Assembly (NCBI GenBank): GCA_963702075.1
Contig: OY969703.1
Coordinates: 1,364,001-1,428,000 of the forward strand
Reading direction: 5' to 3'
DNA: 64,000 nt
Source of the DNA: VAYN01 sp963702075
GTDB lineage: Bacteria > Actinomycetota > Thermoleophilia > Solirubrobacterales > 70-9
Below are positions 48,405 to 57,077 of the stretch, one piece after another; position 1 is the first letter of the stretch, and every line of letters begins with the position of its first letter. The notes beneath the pieces are model-generated. The model saw only the letters and a program-made list of their open reading frames with translations. It had not been told where the DNA came from and did no database searches. Position numbers and translations under genes: made by a program.

Positions 48405-49009
48405 TCGAGCACTTCCTCGTAGGCCTGGCGCTGATCCTCGGCCTGGCCGGCGGCTACCTGCTCGCCCGCGGCCGGCGGCGGCCCACCGACACCGAGGCCG
48501 TCCACCAGATCCTCCTGCCCTTCACCGGCACCGAGATATCCCGCCGCGCGATCGACGCCTCGCTGCGGCTGGCCCGCGCCGAGGGGGCGACGCTGATGCC
48601 GGCCTACCTGGCGCGGGTGCCGAAGCAGTTGCCGCTCGAGTGCGCGATCCCGAAAGAGGCCGGCAGCGCGATGGCGATGCTGGAGGCGATCGAACAGCGC
48701 GCCAGCTCGCAGGGCGTCCCGGTCGACGCCCGGATCGAACGCGGCCGCACCTACCGCCACGCCCTCGCCCGGCTGCTCGACCACGAGAGCTTCGATCGCG
48801 TCGTCGTCTCGGCGACCGCCACCGGCGCCGCCGGCTTCTCGGGCGACGACCTGGTCTGGCTGCTGGAGAAGGCGCCGGCCGAGGTCCTGATCCTGCGGCC
48901 CGACCCGGCCGACCGCCGCGTCCTCAGCGTCAACGGCGCGAAGGCGACTCAGCTGATCGCGCCGGTTCCGGTCAGCACCAGAACCAAGATGCCCAGGGCG
49001 ATCCTGTAG
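48401..49009 (+). CDS. Membrane-anchored universal stress protein (UspA family)
   Basis: 202 residues from a GTG that overlaps the KdpD-like stop (GTGA). One N-terminal membrane helix (FLVGLALILGLAGGYLLA), then a UspA fold starting QILLPFTGTEISRRAID with a late region FDRVVVSATATGAAGF. Its gene order suggests it works with the KdpD-like protein in controlling K+ uptake. Its 3' end overlaps the convergent uppP gene by 61 bases. Confidence 0.8.
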   Translation: MIEHFLVGLALILGLAGGYLLARGRRRPTDTEAVHQILLPFTGTEISRRAIDASLRLARAEGATLMPAYLARVPKQLPLECAIPKEAGSAMAMLEAIEQRASSQGVPVDARIERGRTYRHALARLLDHESFDRVVVSATATGAAGFSGDDLVWLLEKAPAEVLILRPDPADRRVLSVNGAKATQLIAPVPVSTRTKMPRAIL

Positions 49010-49764
49010 ACGACGAAGATCCGCAGCGAGTGGGTGCCGAGGTAGCGCATCAGCCAGGCGATCGAGGCGTAGCCGACCAGGAAGGCGACGATCGTGGCGA
49101 CGATCGTGGCGCCGACCGGGGCGTTGCCTTCTTCGCCGATCTTGCGCAGCTCGAAGAGGCCGCTGAGCACGACGGCGGGCACCGAGAGGAGGAACGAGTA
49201 GCGGGCCGCCGCGACCCGGTCGAAGCCGCGGAAGAGGCCGGCCGAGATCGTCGCGCCCGAGCGGGAGACGCCGGGGACCAGCGCCAGGGACTGGGCGAGG
49301 CCGATCAGCCAGCCGTCGCGCCCGTTCAGCTCGGCCAGGTTGCGCTGGCGGGTGCCGAGCCGGTCGGCGGCGATCATCACGAACGAGAAGACGATCAGCG
49401 CCGAGCCGATCAGGTAGAGGCTGCGGGCGCCGGACTCGATCTGGTCGCGGAAGATGAAGCCGAAGATCGCGATCGGGATCGTGCCGAGGACGATGTACCA
49501 GCCGAGTTTCGCCTCGTGGCTGCGGCGGCCCATCGGCAGGCGCAGCTCGTGCAGGAAGGCGCGGGCGATGCGCAACAGCTCGGCCCGGAAGTAGAGGAGT
49601 ACGGCGGCCATCGTGCCGAGCTGGATCACCGCCGTGAAGCCGGCGCCGGGGTCCGACCAGCCAAGCAGCGCCGGGACGATCCGCAGGTGGCCGCTGGAGG
49701 AGATCGGCAGGAACTCGGTCAGCCCCTGGACGAGGCCGAGGACGATGGCTTCGAGAGTGTTCAT
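48949..49764 (-). CDS. uppP: Undecaprenyl-diphosphatase UppP (BacA)
   Basis: 271 residues, about eight membrane helices. Signature motifs: QGLTEFLPISSSGHLRI near residue 14 and LVPGVSRSGATISAGL near 160. It dephosphorylates undecaprenyl diphosphate to recycle the lipid carrier of cell-wall synthesis, and confers bacitracin tolerance. Confidence 0.95.
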   Translation of the reverse strand: MNTLEAIVLGLVQGLTEFLPISSSGHLRIVPALLGWSDPGAGFTAVIQLGTMAAVLLYFRAELLRIARAFLHELRLPMGRRSHEAKLGWYIVLGTIPIAIFGFIFRDQIESGARSLYLIGSALIVFSFVMIAADRLGTRQRNLAELNGRDGWLIGLAQSLALVPGVSRSGATISAGLFRGFDRVAAARYSFLLSVPAVVLSGLFELRKIGEEGNAPVGATIVATIVAFLVGYASIAWLMRYLGTHSLRIFVVYRIALGILVLVLTGTGAIS

Positions 49765-49826
49765 GGCGACGGCAGGCTAGCCGGTGGGGTGGGCGTCAAC
49801 CGTCTCCCCGGCGGCGAGGACGGAGC

Positions 49827-50492
49827 TCAGCCGAGGATGTTGACCGCGCGCGCCGCGATCAGGCCGACGGTCAGGAACGAGGCCATCGCCTCGACCAGCA
49901 TCAGGCCCTTGACCCGGACGCTCAGCGGCATCGCGTCGGTCGGGCTGAAGGCGCTGGCGTTGGTGAAGGCGACGTAGAGGTAGTCCACGAACCCCGGGCG
50001 CCAGTCCCTGAACGGCGCTTCGGGGAGGGTCATCTGCGGGAAGAGGAAGTCTGGGGGCAGCGGTTCGGACTTGGTGCGGACGTGCGGCCCGCCGCGGTCG
50101 ATCTCCCAGAAGCAGAGCGCGAAGACCGCCACGTTGGTCAGCCAGATCTGCCCCGCGGCGATGATCAGGTCGCGGCCGGCGGCCGTGTTGCGCTCCAGCA
50201 GTAAGTTGATGAGCAGGCCCAGGGCGGTGAAGTTGGCGATCATCACCAGCGCGATCAGGCAGATCGAGATGCGGCGGCGAGCGGGGGACTGGGTGTGGTG
50301 GCGGTAGGGAGTCGAGATCACCAACCCGACCAGCAGCACGCCCTCCAGCAGCGGCACCAGCCAGTCCGGCCCGAGGGTCAGCCGGCCCGGCAGCAGGATG
50401 TAGAGCAGGAGCGCGAAGAGCACCGCGAGCTGCGCCTGCCAGAACGGCTCGACCACGCCGAGCTCCTCGCGATCTGCCCGCGACAGCCGCAT
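49827..50492 (-). CDS. DUF1345-like membrane protein
   Basis: 221 residues from ATG 50492, two bases past the corA stop. Six hydrophobic segments, with the late block FVDYLYVAFTNASAFSPTDA, similar to the DUF1345 consensus. Function not known. An extension of the frame to 50609 would cover the end of corA and is rejected. Confidence 0.75.
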   Translation of the reverse strand: MRLSRADREELGVVEPFWQAQLAVLFALLLYILLPGRLTLGPDWLVPLLEGVLLVGLVISTPYRHHTQSPARRRISICLIALVMIANFTALGLLINLLLERNTAAGRDLIIAAGQIWLTNVAVFALCFWEIDRGGPHVRTKSEPLPPDFLFPQMTLPEAPFRDWRPGFVDYLYVAFTNASAFSPTDAMPLSVRVKGLMLVEAMASFLTVGLIAARAVNILG

Positions 50493-50494
50493 CG

Positions 50495-51433
50495 CTAGAC
50501 GTAACCGCCGCGGCGGAACCAGACCAGCAGGGCGATGGCCGAGACCAGGAGCCCGCCGACGCCGTAGACCGCGAAGGCGGCGAAGGACTGGATGTGGTCG
50601 GTCATCCATTTGAAGTTCTGGCCGAAGAAGCCGGTGATGAAGGCGAGCGGGAGGAAGATCGTGGCGACGATCGTCAGCTGTTTGCTGATCGAGTTGAGGC
50701 GGTTGGAGACCATCGAGAGGTAGGCGTCCCGCGAGCTGGCGAGCAGATCCCGGTAGCTGTCGATCAGGTCCGAGATCCGCAGCATGTGGTCGTAGACGTC
50801 GCGGAAGTAGTTGCGGGTGTCGGCTTCCAGGCCGGGCAGCTCGAGGATGTCGTCGGTGGCACGGGCCAGCAGGTCGCGCTGGGGGGAGACCACCCGACGC
50901 AGGGAGATCAGGTGGCGGCGGAGGTCGAAGATCCGCTCCAGATGCTCGTCGGTGGGTTGCTCGAGGATTTCGGTCTCCAGCTGCTCGATCTCGACGCCGA
51001 TCCCCTCGAGGGCGGGGAAGAAGCTGTCGGTGAGGGCGTCGAGGACGCGGTAGATGACGAACTGCTCGCTGCGCTCAGCCTGGCGCGGGAGCCGCTCCCG
51101 CAACTGGTCGAGCTCGGCGCAGGGGTCGTGGTGGAGGGTGACGATGTAGCTGCCGCTGAGGAAGGCGTGGACCTCGACCAGCATCTCGTCGTCCCCGCCG
51201 CCCTCGGGCCGGGCCCCGTAGTAGACGAGGAACATGTGGTTCTCGTAGTCCTCGAGCTTGGGCCGCTGGCCGAAGTGCTCGGAGTCCTCGAGGGCCAGCG
51301 GGTGAAAGCCGAACAGCTCGCCCAGCAGCTCGATCGTTTTGGCGCTTGGTTTCTCCAGATCGAGCCAGAAGAACTCGTCGCGCTCCAATAGCTCGCTGAT
51401 CGCGCCGCGGTCGAGGCTGTCGAGGAAGCGCAC
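50495..51433 (-). CDS. corA: CorA-family divalent cation transporter
   Basis: 312 residues. A long cytoplasmic funnel domain (FFWLDLEKPSAKTIELLG..., then helices EIEQLETEILEQPTDE) precedes two C-terminal membrane helices. The pore motif between them reads GFFGQNF: the canonical GMN is GQN here, a variant also seen in other CorA-type proteins. Likely Mg2+ or other divalent cation flux. Coupled to the DUF1345-like gene. Confidence 0.9.
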   Translation of the reverse strand: MRFLDSLDRGAISELLERDEFFWLDLEKPSAKTIELLGELFGFHPLALEDSEHFGQRPKLEDYENHMFLVYYGARPEGGGDDEMLVEVHAFLSGSYIVTLHHDPCAELDQLRERLPRQAERSEQFVIYRVLDALTDSFFPALEGIGVEIEQLETEILEQPTDEHLERIFDLRRHLISLRRVVSPQRDLLARATDDILELPGLEADTRNYFRDVYDHMLRISDLIDSYRDLLASSRDAYLSMVSNRLNSISKQLTIVATIFLPLAFITGFFGQNFKWMTDHIQSFAAFAVYGVGGLLVSAIALLVWFRRGGYV

Positions 51434-51482
51434 CGGCGCCGATGCTAGCGCCGAGGAAGGCGGGCAAAATCAGGCCTGTGTG

Positions 51483-51503
51483 GCGCAACAGAAAGTGTTG
51501 CGC
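51483..51503. promoter_or_regulatory. Operator-like palindrome of the Xre/RES operon
   Basis: GCGCAACA and TGTTGCGC flank a 5-base spacer (gaaag), 12 bases before the Xre start. Xre/RES systems repress their own promoter through such sites. Confidence 0.6.
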
Positions 51504-51515
51504 TAGGATCTGCAT

Positions 51516-51848
51516 ATGCCTGTAGCCACCGCGGAGAAGATCACGGCTCTGAGCCACGACCTCGGCTCCCAGCGCCGGCTCGCCGAGCTGCTCGAAGTGA
51601 GCCCGGCGCAGGTGACGCGCTGGCGCCGGGGCGGGGGGATCGATCTGCGCAACGCGGAGCGGGTGGACCTCCTGGAGCTGGTGGTCGCCAGCCTGCTGCG
51701 GCTCTATCCGGCCGAGGCGGCGGAGCAGTGGCTGCTGGGGGTCAATCCACACCTCGGCGACCGGCGCCCGGTTGATCTGGTGCGGGCGGGCCGGGCCCAG
51801 GAGCTGCTCGGGGCGCTGGGGGCGGAGCGCGCCGGCGGGTTTGCTTGA
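51516..51848 (+). CDS. Xre/MbcA-type antitoxin of a RES toxin system
   Basis: 110 residues. A small HTH-like N-terminal half (LGSQRRLAELLEVSPAQVTRW) and a C-terminal toxin-binding domain (DUF2384 type) with YPAEAAEQWLLGVNPHLG and RPVDLVRAGRAQELL. It binds and inactivates the RES toxin encoded next and probably binds the palindrome upstream. Confidence 0.88.
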   Translation: MPVATAEKITALSHDLGSQRRLAELLEVSPAQVTRWRRGGGIDLRNAERVDLLELVVASLLRLYPAEAAEQWLLGVNPHLGDRRPVDLVRAGRAQELLGALGAERAGGFA

Positions 51849-52399
51849 GGCTCTGGCGGGCCCTGCCGCTCGATCGGCGGGCCAAGCCGGAGGAGGCTGG
51901 AGGCGCGCTCTGGTTCCCGCGGTTGCAGCAGGGAGGGGGTCGTCACGACAATCCCGACCTCTACGGCTGCCTCTACGTCGCCGAGGAACCGGTCTCGGCC
52001 GTGGCCGAGCTGCTGGCTCCGTTCCGCGGCACCGGCAGGCTCCTGCCGTCGATGTTGGTCCGGTACGGAAAGCCACTCTCGCTGGCTGCCCTCGACCTGG
52101 AGGAGGGGATCGGCGCCGTCGACCTCGACGACCCTTCGACCCTGCTGGCGACCGGCTTGCGGCCGTCCCTGGTGGCGACTCGCCGACGTGAGGTGACGCA
52201 GCGTCAGGCAGCTGACATATATGAAGACCACCAGGCGGTCCTCGGCCTGCGCTGGTGGTCGACCCTCGAGTCCTCCTGGATCAACTGGACGCTGTTCGAC
52301 CGGGCCGGGCCGTCACTCGAGCTCGCCTCGACCGAGGCGCTGACGGTCGACCATCCAGTCGTTCACGAGGCCGCCGACCTGCTGGGTCTGCCTATTTGA
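51845..52399 (+). CDS. RES-domain toxin
   Basis: 184 residues from a TTG that overlaps the antitoxin stop (TTGA). RES family fold: LWRALP near the start (Arg), YVAEEPVSAVAELLAPF (Glu) and STLESSWINWTLFD (Ser). RES toxins degrade NAD+. The stop codon lies inside the -35 element of the next gene. Confidence 0.88.
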   Translation: MRLWRALPLDRRAKPEEAGGALWFPRLQQGGGRHDNPDLYGCLYVAEEPVSAVAELLAPFRGTGRLLPSMLVRYGKPLSLAALDLEEGIGAVDLDDPSTLLATGLRPSLVATRRREVTQRQAADIYEDHQAVLGLRWWSTLESSWINWTLFDRAGPSLELASTEALTVDHPVVHEAADLLGLPI

Positions 52400-52424
52400 C
52401 AGTTTGTTGATGAGCTTGATATAC
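52395..52424 (+). promoter_or_regulatory. Near-consensus sigma-70 promoter of the VOC gene
   Basis: TTGACA (52395-52400) and TATACA (52419-52424), spacer 18. The GTG of the VOC gene is ten bases after the -10, so the transcript should be leaderless or nearly so. Confidence 0.7.
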
Positions 52425-52434
52425 AATCAGGCCC

Positions 52435-52959
52435 GTGCAGCTCCTCGGCATCGACCACTTCACTTCAATCACCGCCTCCCGCGAGGAGTGCCTCGACTTC
52501 TACGTCGGCATCCTCGACCTCGACCTGGCGAGCAGCCCGATCGCGGACGCCGCCGGCGGCGACATCTGTTTCGGCGATGGGCGGGAGGGGTCTTTGGTCC
52601 TCCGCTTCGTCGACGCGCCGGGCGCGTCGACCGGCACCGCCGGCGCCGGCATGGTCCACGGCATCCGCTGGTGGGTGTCGGGACGGCAGGCGCTGGAGCA
52701 GTGGGCGGCACGCTTCGAGTTATTCGGGGTTGCAACCGCGATCACCCGCGACGCTGCCGGCAACCCGGTTGCCCTGCGTTTCTCCGACCCGGAGGGTCGT
52801 GCCCACCATCTGCTGTCGGAACCAGGGGATCAGCGTCTTCGTCGCCCCGGCGTTGAGCCGACTCCAGGTCTGCCGCCGGCGCTGAGGCTGGCCGGCGTCC
52901 ACGCCGTCGTCGCCGAGAGTGTCCCGAGCCCCGATTTACCCTTCCTTTGCGTCGCTTAA
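52435..52959 (+). CDS. VOC (glyoxalase/dioxygenase) superfamily protein
   Basis: 174 residues from GTG. One VOC module: LGIDHFTSITASREECLDFY at the N-terminus and RFSDPEGRAHHLL near residue 125, with the metal-ligand positions partly conserved (His8). The last 40 residues are a Pro-rich tail not typical of the family. Enzymatic role unknown (lyase, dioxygenase or antibiotic-binding). Starts directly at its promoter (52395). Confidence 0.75.
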   Translation: MQLLGIDHFTSITASREECLDFYVGILDLDLASSPIADAAGGDICFGDGREGSLVLRFVDAPGASTGTAGAGMVHGIRWWVSGRQALEQWAARFELFGVATAITRDAAGNPVALRFSDPEGRAHHLLSEPGDQRLRRPGVEPTPGLPPALRLAGVHAVVAESVPSPDLPFLCVA

Positions 52960-53027
52960 TTACCTGGAAATAGGGTTAATCGCTCGAGTTGGTCCCTGGG
53001 TAGTGGAATCGAGGTACGCTGCGGCGC

Positions 53028-53975
53028 GTGAAGCGAACGGTGGCGTCCCTACTCGTGCTGGTGGTGTGCCTGTGCGTCCCTGCCTTTGCCGCGGCGGCGA
53101 GCGCGCCGTCGATCGAATACGGCACTCCGGACCCGATTCGCAACCACCAAGCGACGCTGCACTTTTCGATCGATCCCGGTGGGCTGGAAACGACGTACGA
53201 AGTGGATTGGGCCCGGGTCGGCGAAGAACTCAGCCACTGGAACATGCCCCACTCGGTGCCCGCGGGCGAAGGGCCGGTGGCGCAGGAAGTGACGATCCCG
53301 CGCTACTGGGAGGGCGGACTGGGCGCTGGGCACGAATACCGCTGGCGGGTCAGGGCTTGGAACGCCGAAGACGAAACCATCGGCTCCGACCAGTTCTTCA
53401 CCACCACCGACGGCTCCCGTCCGGGAGTGGCCAACGGCACCGCGACCCAAACCGGCGAAGGCACGGTCGAGCTGACGGGGACCGTCGACCCCGAAGGAGT
53501 TCCCCTCACCGACTGTGAGTTCCGCTACCTCGACCGGGCCGGCTACTACCACGGCTTCGACTGGCACGACGCGATCGAACAGATCCGCGTCGGCCCGACG
53601 GTTCCCTGCAGCGAGAGTCTCGAAGAAATCGGCTCGGGGACCGATCCCGTCACCGTCCACGCGGAACTGCCCGGGCTGCACCCGGGCGAATGGTTCTTCC
53701 GGCTCGAGGCCGACAATCGGTACGAAAGCTCGGGCCTGCTCGCCGGCAAGTTCTTCGAAGTGATCGCTCCGTTCGCACCCCCGCCTTCGGTCCCCGCGCC
53801 GCCGACCCCGCCGGGAGTGGACTCGCCGGGCCTCGAAAACGCCCCGGGCCGGGAGATGGCTCCGGGTCTCTCGATTGCTCCCGGTCCGCAGAAGGCCCAT
53901 AGGAAGAAGGCGGCGCACGCTCTGCGCTTCCGCCGCAACGCGACGATCGTCGCGCCGCTAGCCCGCCGGAAATAG
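53028..53975 (+). CDS. Secreted protein with fibronectin-III-like domains
   Basis: 315 residues. Signal peptide MKRTVASLLVLVVCLCVPAF, then two beta-sandwich repeats of about 100 residues each (YEVDWARVGEELSHW ... YRWRVRAWNAEDETIGSDQF; TGTVDPEGVPLTDCEFRY ... WFFRLEADNRYESSG). These resemble fibronectin-III-like repeats of actinobacterial surface proteins. The tail is Pro-rich then strongly basic. Its 3' end overlaps the convergent histidine-kinase gene by 18 bases. Confidence 0.72.
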   Translation: MKRTVASLLVLVVCLCVPAFAAAASAPSIEYGTPDPIRNHQATLHFSIDPGGLETTYEVDWARVGEELSHWNMPHSVPAGEGPVAQEVTIPRYWEGGLGAGHEYRWRVRAWNAEDETIGSDQFFTTTDGSRPGVANGTATQTGEGTVELTGTVDPEGVPLTDCEFRYLDRAGYYHGFDWHDAIEQIRVGPTVPCSESLEEIGSGTDPVTVHAELPGLHPGEWFFRLEADNRYESSGLLAGKFFEVIAPFAPPPSVPAPPTPPGVDSPGLENAPGREMAPGLSIAPGPQKAHRKKAAHALRFRRNATIVAPLARRK

Positions 53976-56183
53976 CGGCAGCGTCAGCTCGAAGGCCGCG
54001 CCGCCCTCGGGGCCGGTGCCGGCGTCGATCGTGCCGTCGTGGGCCTCGACGATCGAGCGGGCGATCGCCAGCCCGAGGCCGGCGCCGGAGACCTGCAATC
54101 GCTTGACGTCGTCGCCGCGAAAAAGCCGCTCGAAGAGGTGCGCGCGCTCCTGCGGCTGAATCCCCGGACCGGTGTCGGTGACGGTGAGGGCGGCCTCCTC
54201 GGGGGTCAATCGCAGCATCACCGCAACGCGGCCGCCGCGGGGCGTGAACTTGATCGCGTTGGAGAGCAGGTTGGCCAGGACCTGGTCGAGGCGGTCTGCA
54301 TCGCCGAGGATCCGCGCCGGCCCCTCGCAGTCGAGCTCGAGTCTCAAGCCGGCCTCCTTTGCGGCGGGCCGCATTGCCGCGACCCCGAGCCGGACCAGCT
54401 CGGTGAGGTCGAGCGGCAGCCGGTGCACTTCGAACTCGCCGGCCTGGATGCGGGCGATGCTGAGCAGGTCCTCGACCAGACGCAGCTGGCGGCTGGCGTT
54501 GCGTTCGATCACGTCGATGTGGTCGCCGGCGTCGACCGTCCCCTCCGTGTCCTCCCGCAACAGGGCGGCGTAGCCGAGGATCGAGGTCAGCGGCGTCCGC
54601 AGCTCGTGCGAGACCGAGCCGAGGAACTCAGACTTCGCCCGCTCCAGCTCCGCCGCCGCCTGGCGGGCGCGCCGCTCCTCGGTGACGTCCTGCTGCACTG
54701 CCACCCAGACGGGTCCGTAGCGCGGGTGCTCGAAGGTGGTCGTCGTCGTCCTGCACCAGATCGTCGTACCGTCGCGCCGCACCCGGCGCCCCTCGTGAAT
54801 GCAGTCGCCCCGTTCCTGCAGGCACCGTCTCGCCTCCTCGCGTTCGGCCTCCTCGGCCGGCGTCAGGTCCTTCGGCTTCATCACGTCGACGGCGCGACGG
54901 CCGACCAGGTCTCCGGGCGCATAGCCGAGCATCCGCTCCAGGCTGGGGTTGGCGAAGACGATCCGTTGGTTGCCGGTGGTGACGAGGCAGACGCCCTCGC
55001 CCATGTTGGCGATCATCTCTCCCCGTAGGTCCAGCACCTGTTCGATCGCCACCCGCTCGTTCGCCTCGCGCACGGCGCAGGCGACGCGGCCGTCGGACTG
55101 GCCGAGCGCCGAGAAGATCAGCCAGGACCAATTGCCGTTACGGGTGCGGAAACGGATGCGGACGGTGCGCCAGCCGCTCGCGATCCGCGCCAGCCCGACC
55201 AGGTTCGCCACCGTGCGCTCGCGATCGTCGGGGTGCACGTACTCGGCGAGCTCACGGCCGACCAGCTCCGCCCGCTCCCAGCCCAAGACCTCGCGCCAGT
55301 CTCCCTCCAGGCGGACGATCCGCCCCTCGCCGCTGATCATGCACATCAGGTCGCGCTCGATCGCCGCGCCGGGGGCGATCCCCGTCAGGTCCTCTTCCAT
55401 CCGCTTGCGCAGGGAGATGTCCTGGGCGGTGACGATGTAGTGGAGCGGCTCGCCGTCCTCGCCGCGCAGGAGTCCGACGGCGGTGCTGATCCAGATCGCA
55501 ACGCCGTCCTTGCGGAGGTAACGCTTCTCCAGCTCGTAGCCGCTGGTCTCGCCGGCGAGGAGAGAGGCGTCGGCCGCGAGCGTTTGGTCGAGGTCCTCGG
55601 GATGAGTCAGGTCGGCGAAGGTGAGCTCATAGAGCTCCTCGGCTTCGTAGCCGGTCAGCTCGCAGAAGGCCGGATTGGCCCGCAGCAGAAGGCCGTCGAT
55701 GCCGCAGAGGGCCATTCCCGCCGCCGCCCCCGAGAAGGCGGTCTCGAAGCTGCGCTCGGCCTCGCGGCGACGGCGCTCCTCCAGCGAACGCCGGCTGAGG
55801 TCGGCGAACCAGGCGATCCGGTAGAAGGGCGTCCCGTCCTGGTCGCGGACCAGCATCACCTCGATCGCGGCGAGGAAGGTGGAGCCGTCGACCCGGACGC
55901 GCTCGCCCTCGAAGGCGGCGAAGCCCTCCTGGTCGAGTTCCTCGGCGACGACTTCCAATCGCGGTGCGAGCGCGGGAGCGAAAAGGGAAGCGAGGGGGCG
56001 GCCGATGAAGTCGTCGGGGGTGCCGCCGTGCATCCGCGCGAAGGCGGGGTTGACCGCGACCAGATGCCCGTCGGCGTCGGCGATCGAGATCCCGCGTGTG
56101 GTCCTCTGGAAGCTGAGCTGCCAGAGCTGCTGCAGCTCGGAGTCGGTGGCGGCGGCCCGTGCCTGATCTTGGGTGGTTGACAT
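53958..56183 (-). CDS. Multi-PAS sensor histidine kinase
   Basis: 741 residues, no membrane segment. Four PAS domains in tandem (for example GISIADADGHLVAVNPAFAR near 30, GMALCGIDGLLLRANPAF near 160, NGNWSWLIFSALG near 360 and GVCLVTTGNQRIVFANPS near 410). They are followed by HisKA with SVSHELRTPLTSILGY (His near 525) and the ATPase domain: N box NLLSNAIKF, G1 DTGPGI, G2 GAGLGLAI. A cytoplasmic sensor, perhaps of redox, light or small ligands. ATG at 56183 is preferred (MSTTQDQ). It faces away from its presumed partner regulator. Confidence 0.9.
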   Translation of the reverse strand: MSTTQDQARAAATDSELQQLWQLSFQRTTRGISIADADGHLVAVNPAFARMHGGTPDDFIGRPLASLFAPALAPRLEVVAEELDQEGFAAFEGERVRVDGSTFLAAIEVMLVRDQDGTPFYRIAWFADLSRRSLEERRRREAERSFETAFSGAAAGMALCGIDGLLLRANPAFCELTGYEAEELYELTFADLTHPEDLDQTLAADASLLAGETSGYELEKRYLRKDGVAIWISTAVGLLRGEDGEPLHYIVTAQDISLRKRMEEDLTGIAPGAAIERDLMCMISGEGRIVRLEGDWREVLGWERAELVGRELAEYVHPDDRERTVANLVGLARIASGWRTVRIRFRTRNGNWSWLIFSALGQSDGRVACAVREANERVAIEQVLDLRGEMIANMGEGVCLVTTGNQRIVFANPSLERMLGYAPGDLVGRRAVDVMKPKDLTPAEEAEREEARRCLQERGDCIHEGRRVRRDGTTIWCRTTTTTFEHPRYGPVWVAVQQDVTEERRARQAAAELERAKSEFLGSVSHELRTPLTSILGYAALLREDTEGTVDAGDHIDVIERNASRQLRLVEDLLSIARIQAGEFEVHRLPLDLTELVRLGVAAMRPAAKEAGLRLELDCEGPARILGDADRLDQVLANLLSNAIKFTPRGGRVAVMLRLTPEEAALTVTDTGPGIQPQERAHLFERLFRGDDVKRLQVSGAGLGLAIARSIVEAHDGTIDAGTGPEGGAAFELTLPLFPAG

Positions 56184-56263
56184 GCCTGGATTCCTTATCG
56201 GCGTTGGCTCCACCGGATTCGACCCGGAGTCGTTCCGACCTTCCGATCGGTTATCAGTACAGC

Positions 56264-56965
56264 GTGTCCAATGCGACGGTCCTCGTGATCGAGGACGACC
56301 CCGACATCCGCGGCCTCGTCGTCGCCCTGGTCGAGCGGGCCGGAATGCGGCCGCGGGAGGCGGCTGACGGGCGCGCCGGCCTGCGCGCCTTTTTCGAGGA
56401 GCGGCCCGACCTGGTCGTACTCGACATCGGCCTGCCCGAGCTCGACGGCTGGCAGGTGCTGGAGCGGGTCCGCGACCTCAGCGACGTGCCGGTGCTGCTG
56501 CTGACCGCCGAGGGCGAGCAAGTGAAGAAGGTGCGGGGCCTCGACGCCGGTGCCGACGACTACGTGACCAAGCCCTTCGGCCGCGAGGAGCTGGTAGCGC
56601 GGATCCACGCGCTGCTGCGTCGGCGCGGACGCGGCGGCGGCGAGGAGGAAACGCTCGAGGACGGCACCGTCAGGCTCGACGGGGCGGGGCGCCGGGTCGA
56701 GGTCGACGGCCAGGAGGTGGCGCTGACGCCGACGGAATTCAAGCTTCTCGCCTTCCTGATGCTCAACCGCAACCAGGTCGTCAGTCAGCTGCAGCTACTG
56801 GAGGAGGTATGGGGGAACGCTGATGCGGACGCCCAGCAGGTGCGCCTCTACGTCAGCTACCTGCGGCGCAAGCTGAATGAGGCGGGAGTCGATCCGATCG
56901 AGACCGTGCGCGGGTTCGGCTACCGCTACCGCATCGCACATCCGTCCAGACCAGGCACGTCCTGA
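56264..56965 (+). CDS. OmpR-family response regulator
   Basis: 233 residues from GTG 56264. Receiver domain with acidic pocket VIEDDPD, phospho-acceptor in LVVLDIGLPELDGW (Asp near 53) and the KPFGREELVARI switch. The C-terminal winged helix has LTPTEFKLLAFLMLN and RGFGYRYRI. Divergent from the histidine-kinase gene across 80 bases. It also lies directly before the secretion locus at 57078, which it might control (inference). Confidence 0.9.
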   Translation: MSNATVLVIEDDPDIRGLVVALVERAGMRPREAADGRAGLRAFFEERPDLVVLDIGLPELDGWQVLERVRDLSDVPVLLLTAEGEQVKKVRGLDAGADDYVTKPFGREELVARIHALLRRRGRGGGEEETLEDGTVRLDGAGRRVEVDGQEVALTPTEFKLLAFLMLNRNQVVSQLQLLEEVWGNADADAQQVRLYVSYLRRKLNEAGVDPIETVRGFGYRYRIAHPSRPGTS

Positions 56966-57077
56966 CGGATTCATACGCTTTTCAGACAAAACCCGGACAT
57001 ACCTCCTATAGGCGCCTCCGATCACGCGCTCAGCGGCTCAAGGCCGCGGACGAGTGAACTAGCAAGGAGGTACCAAA

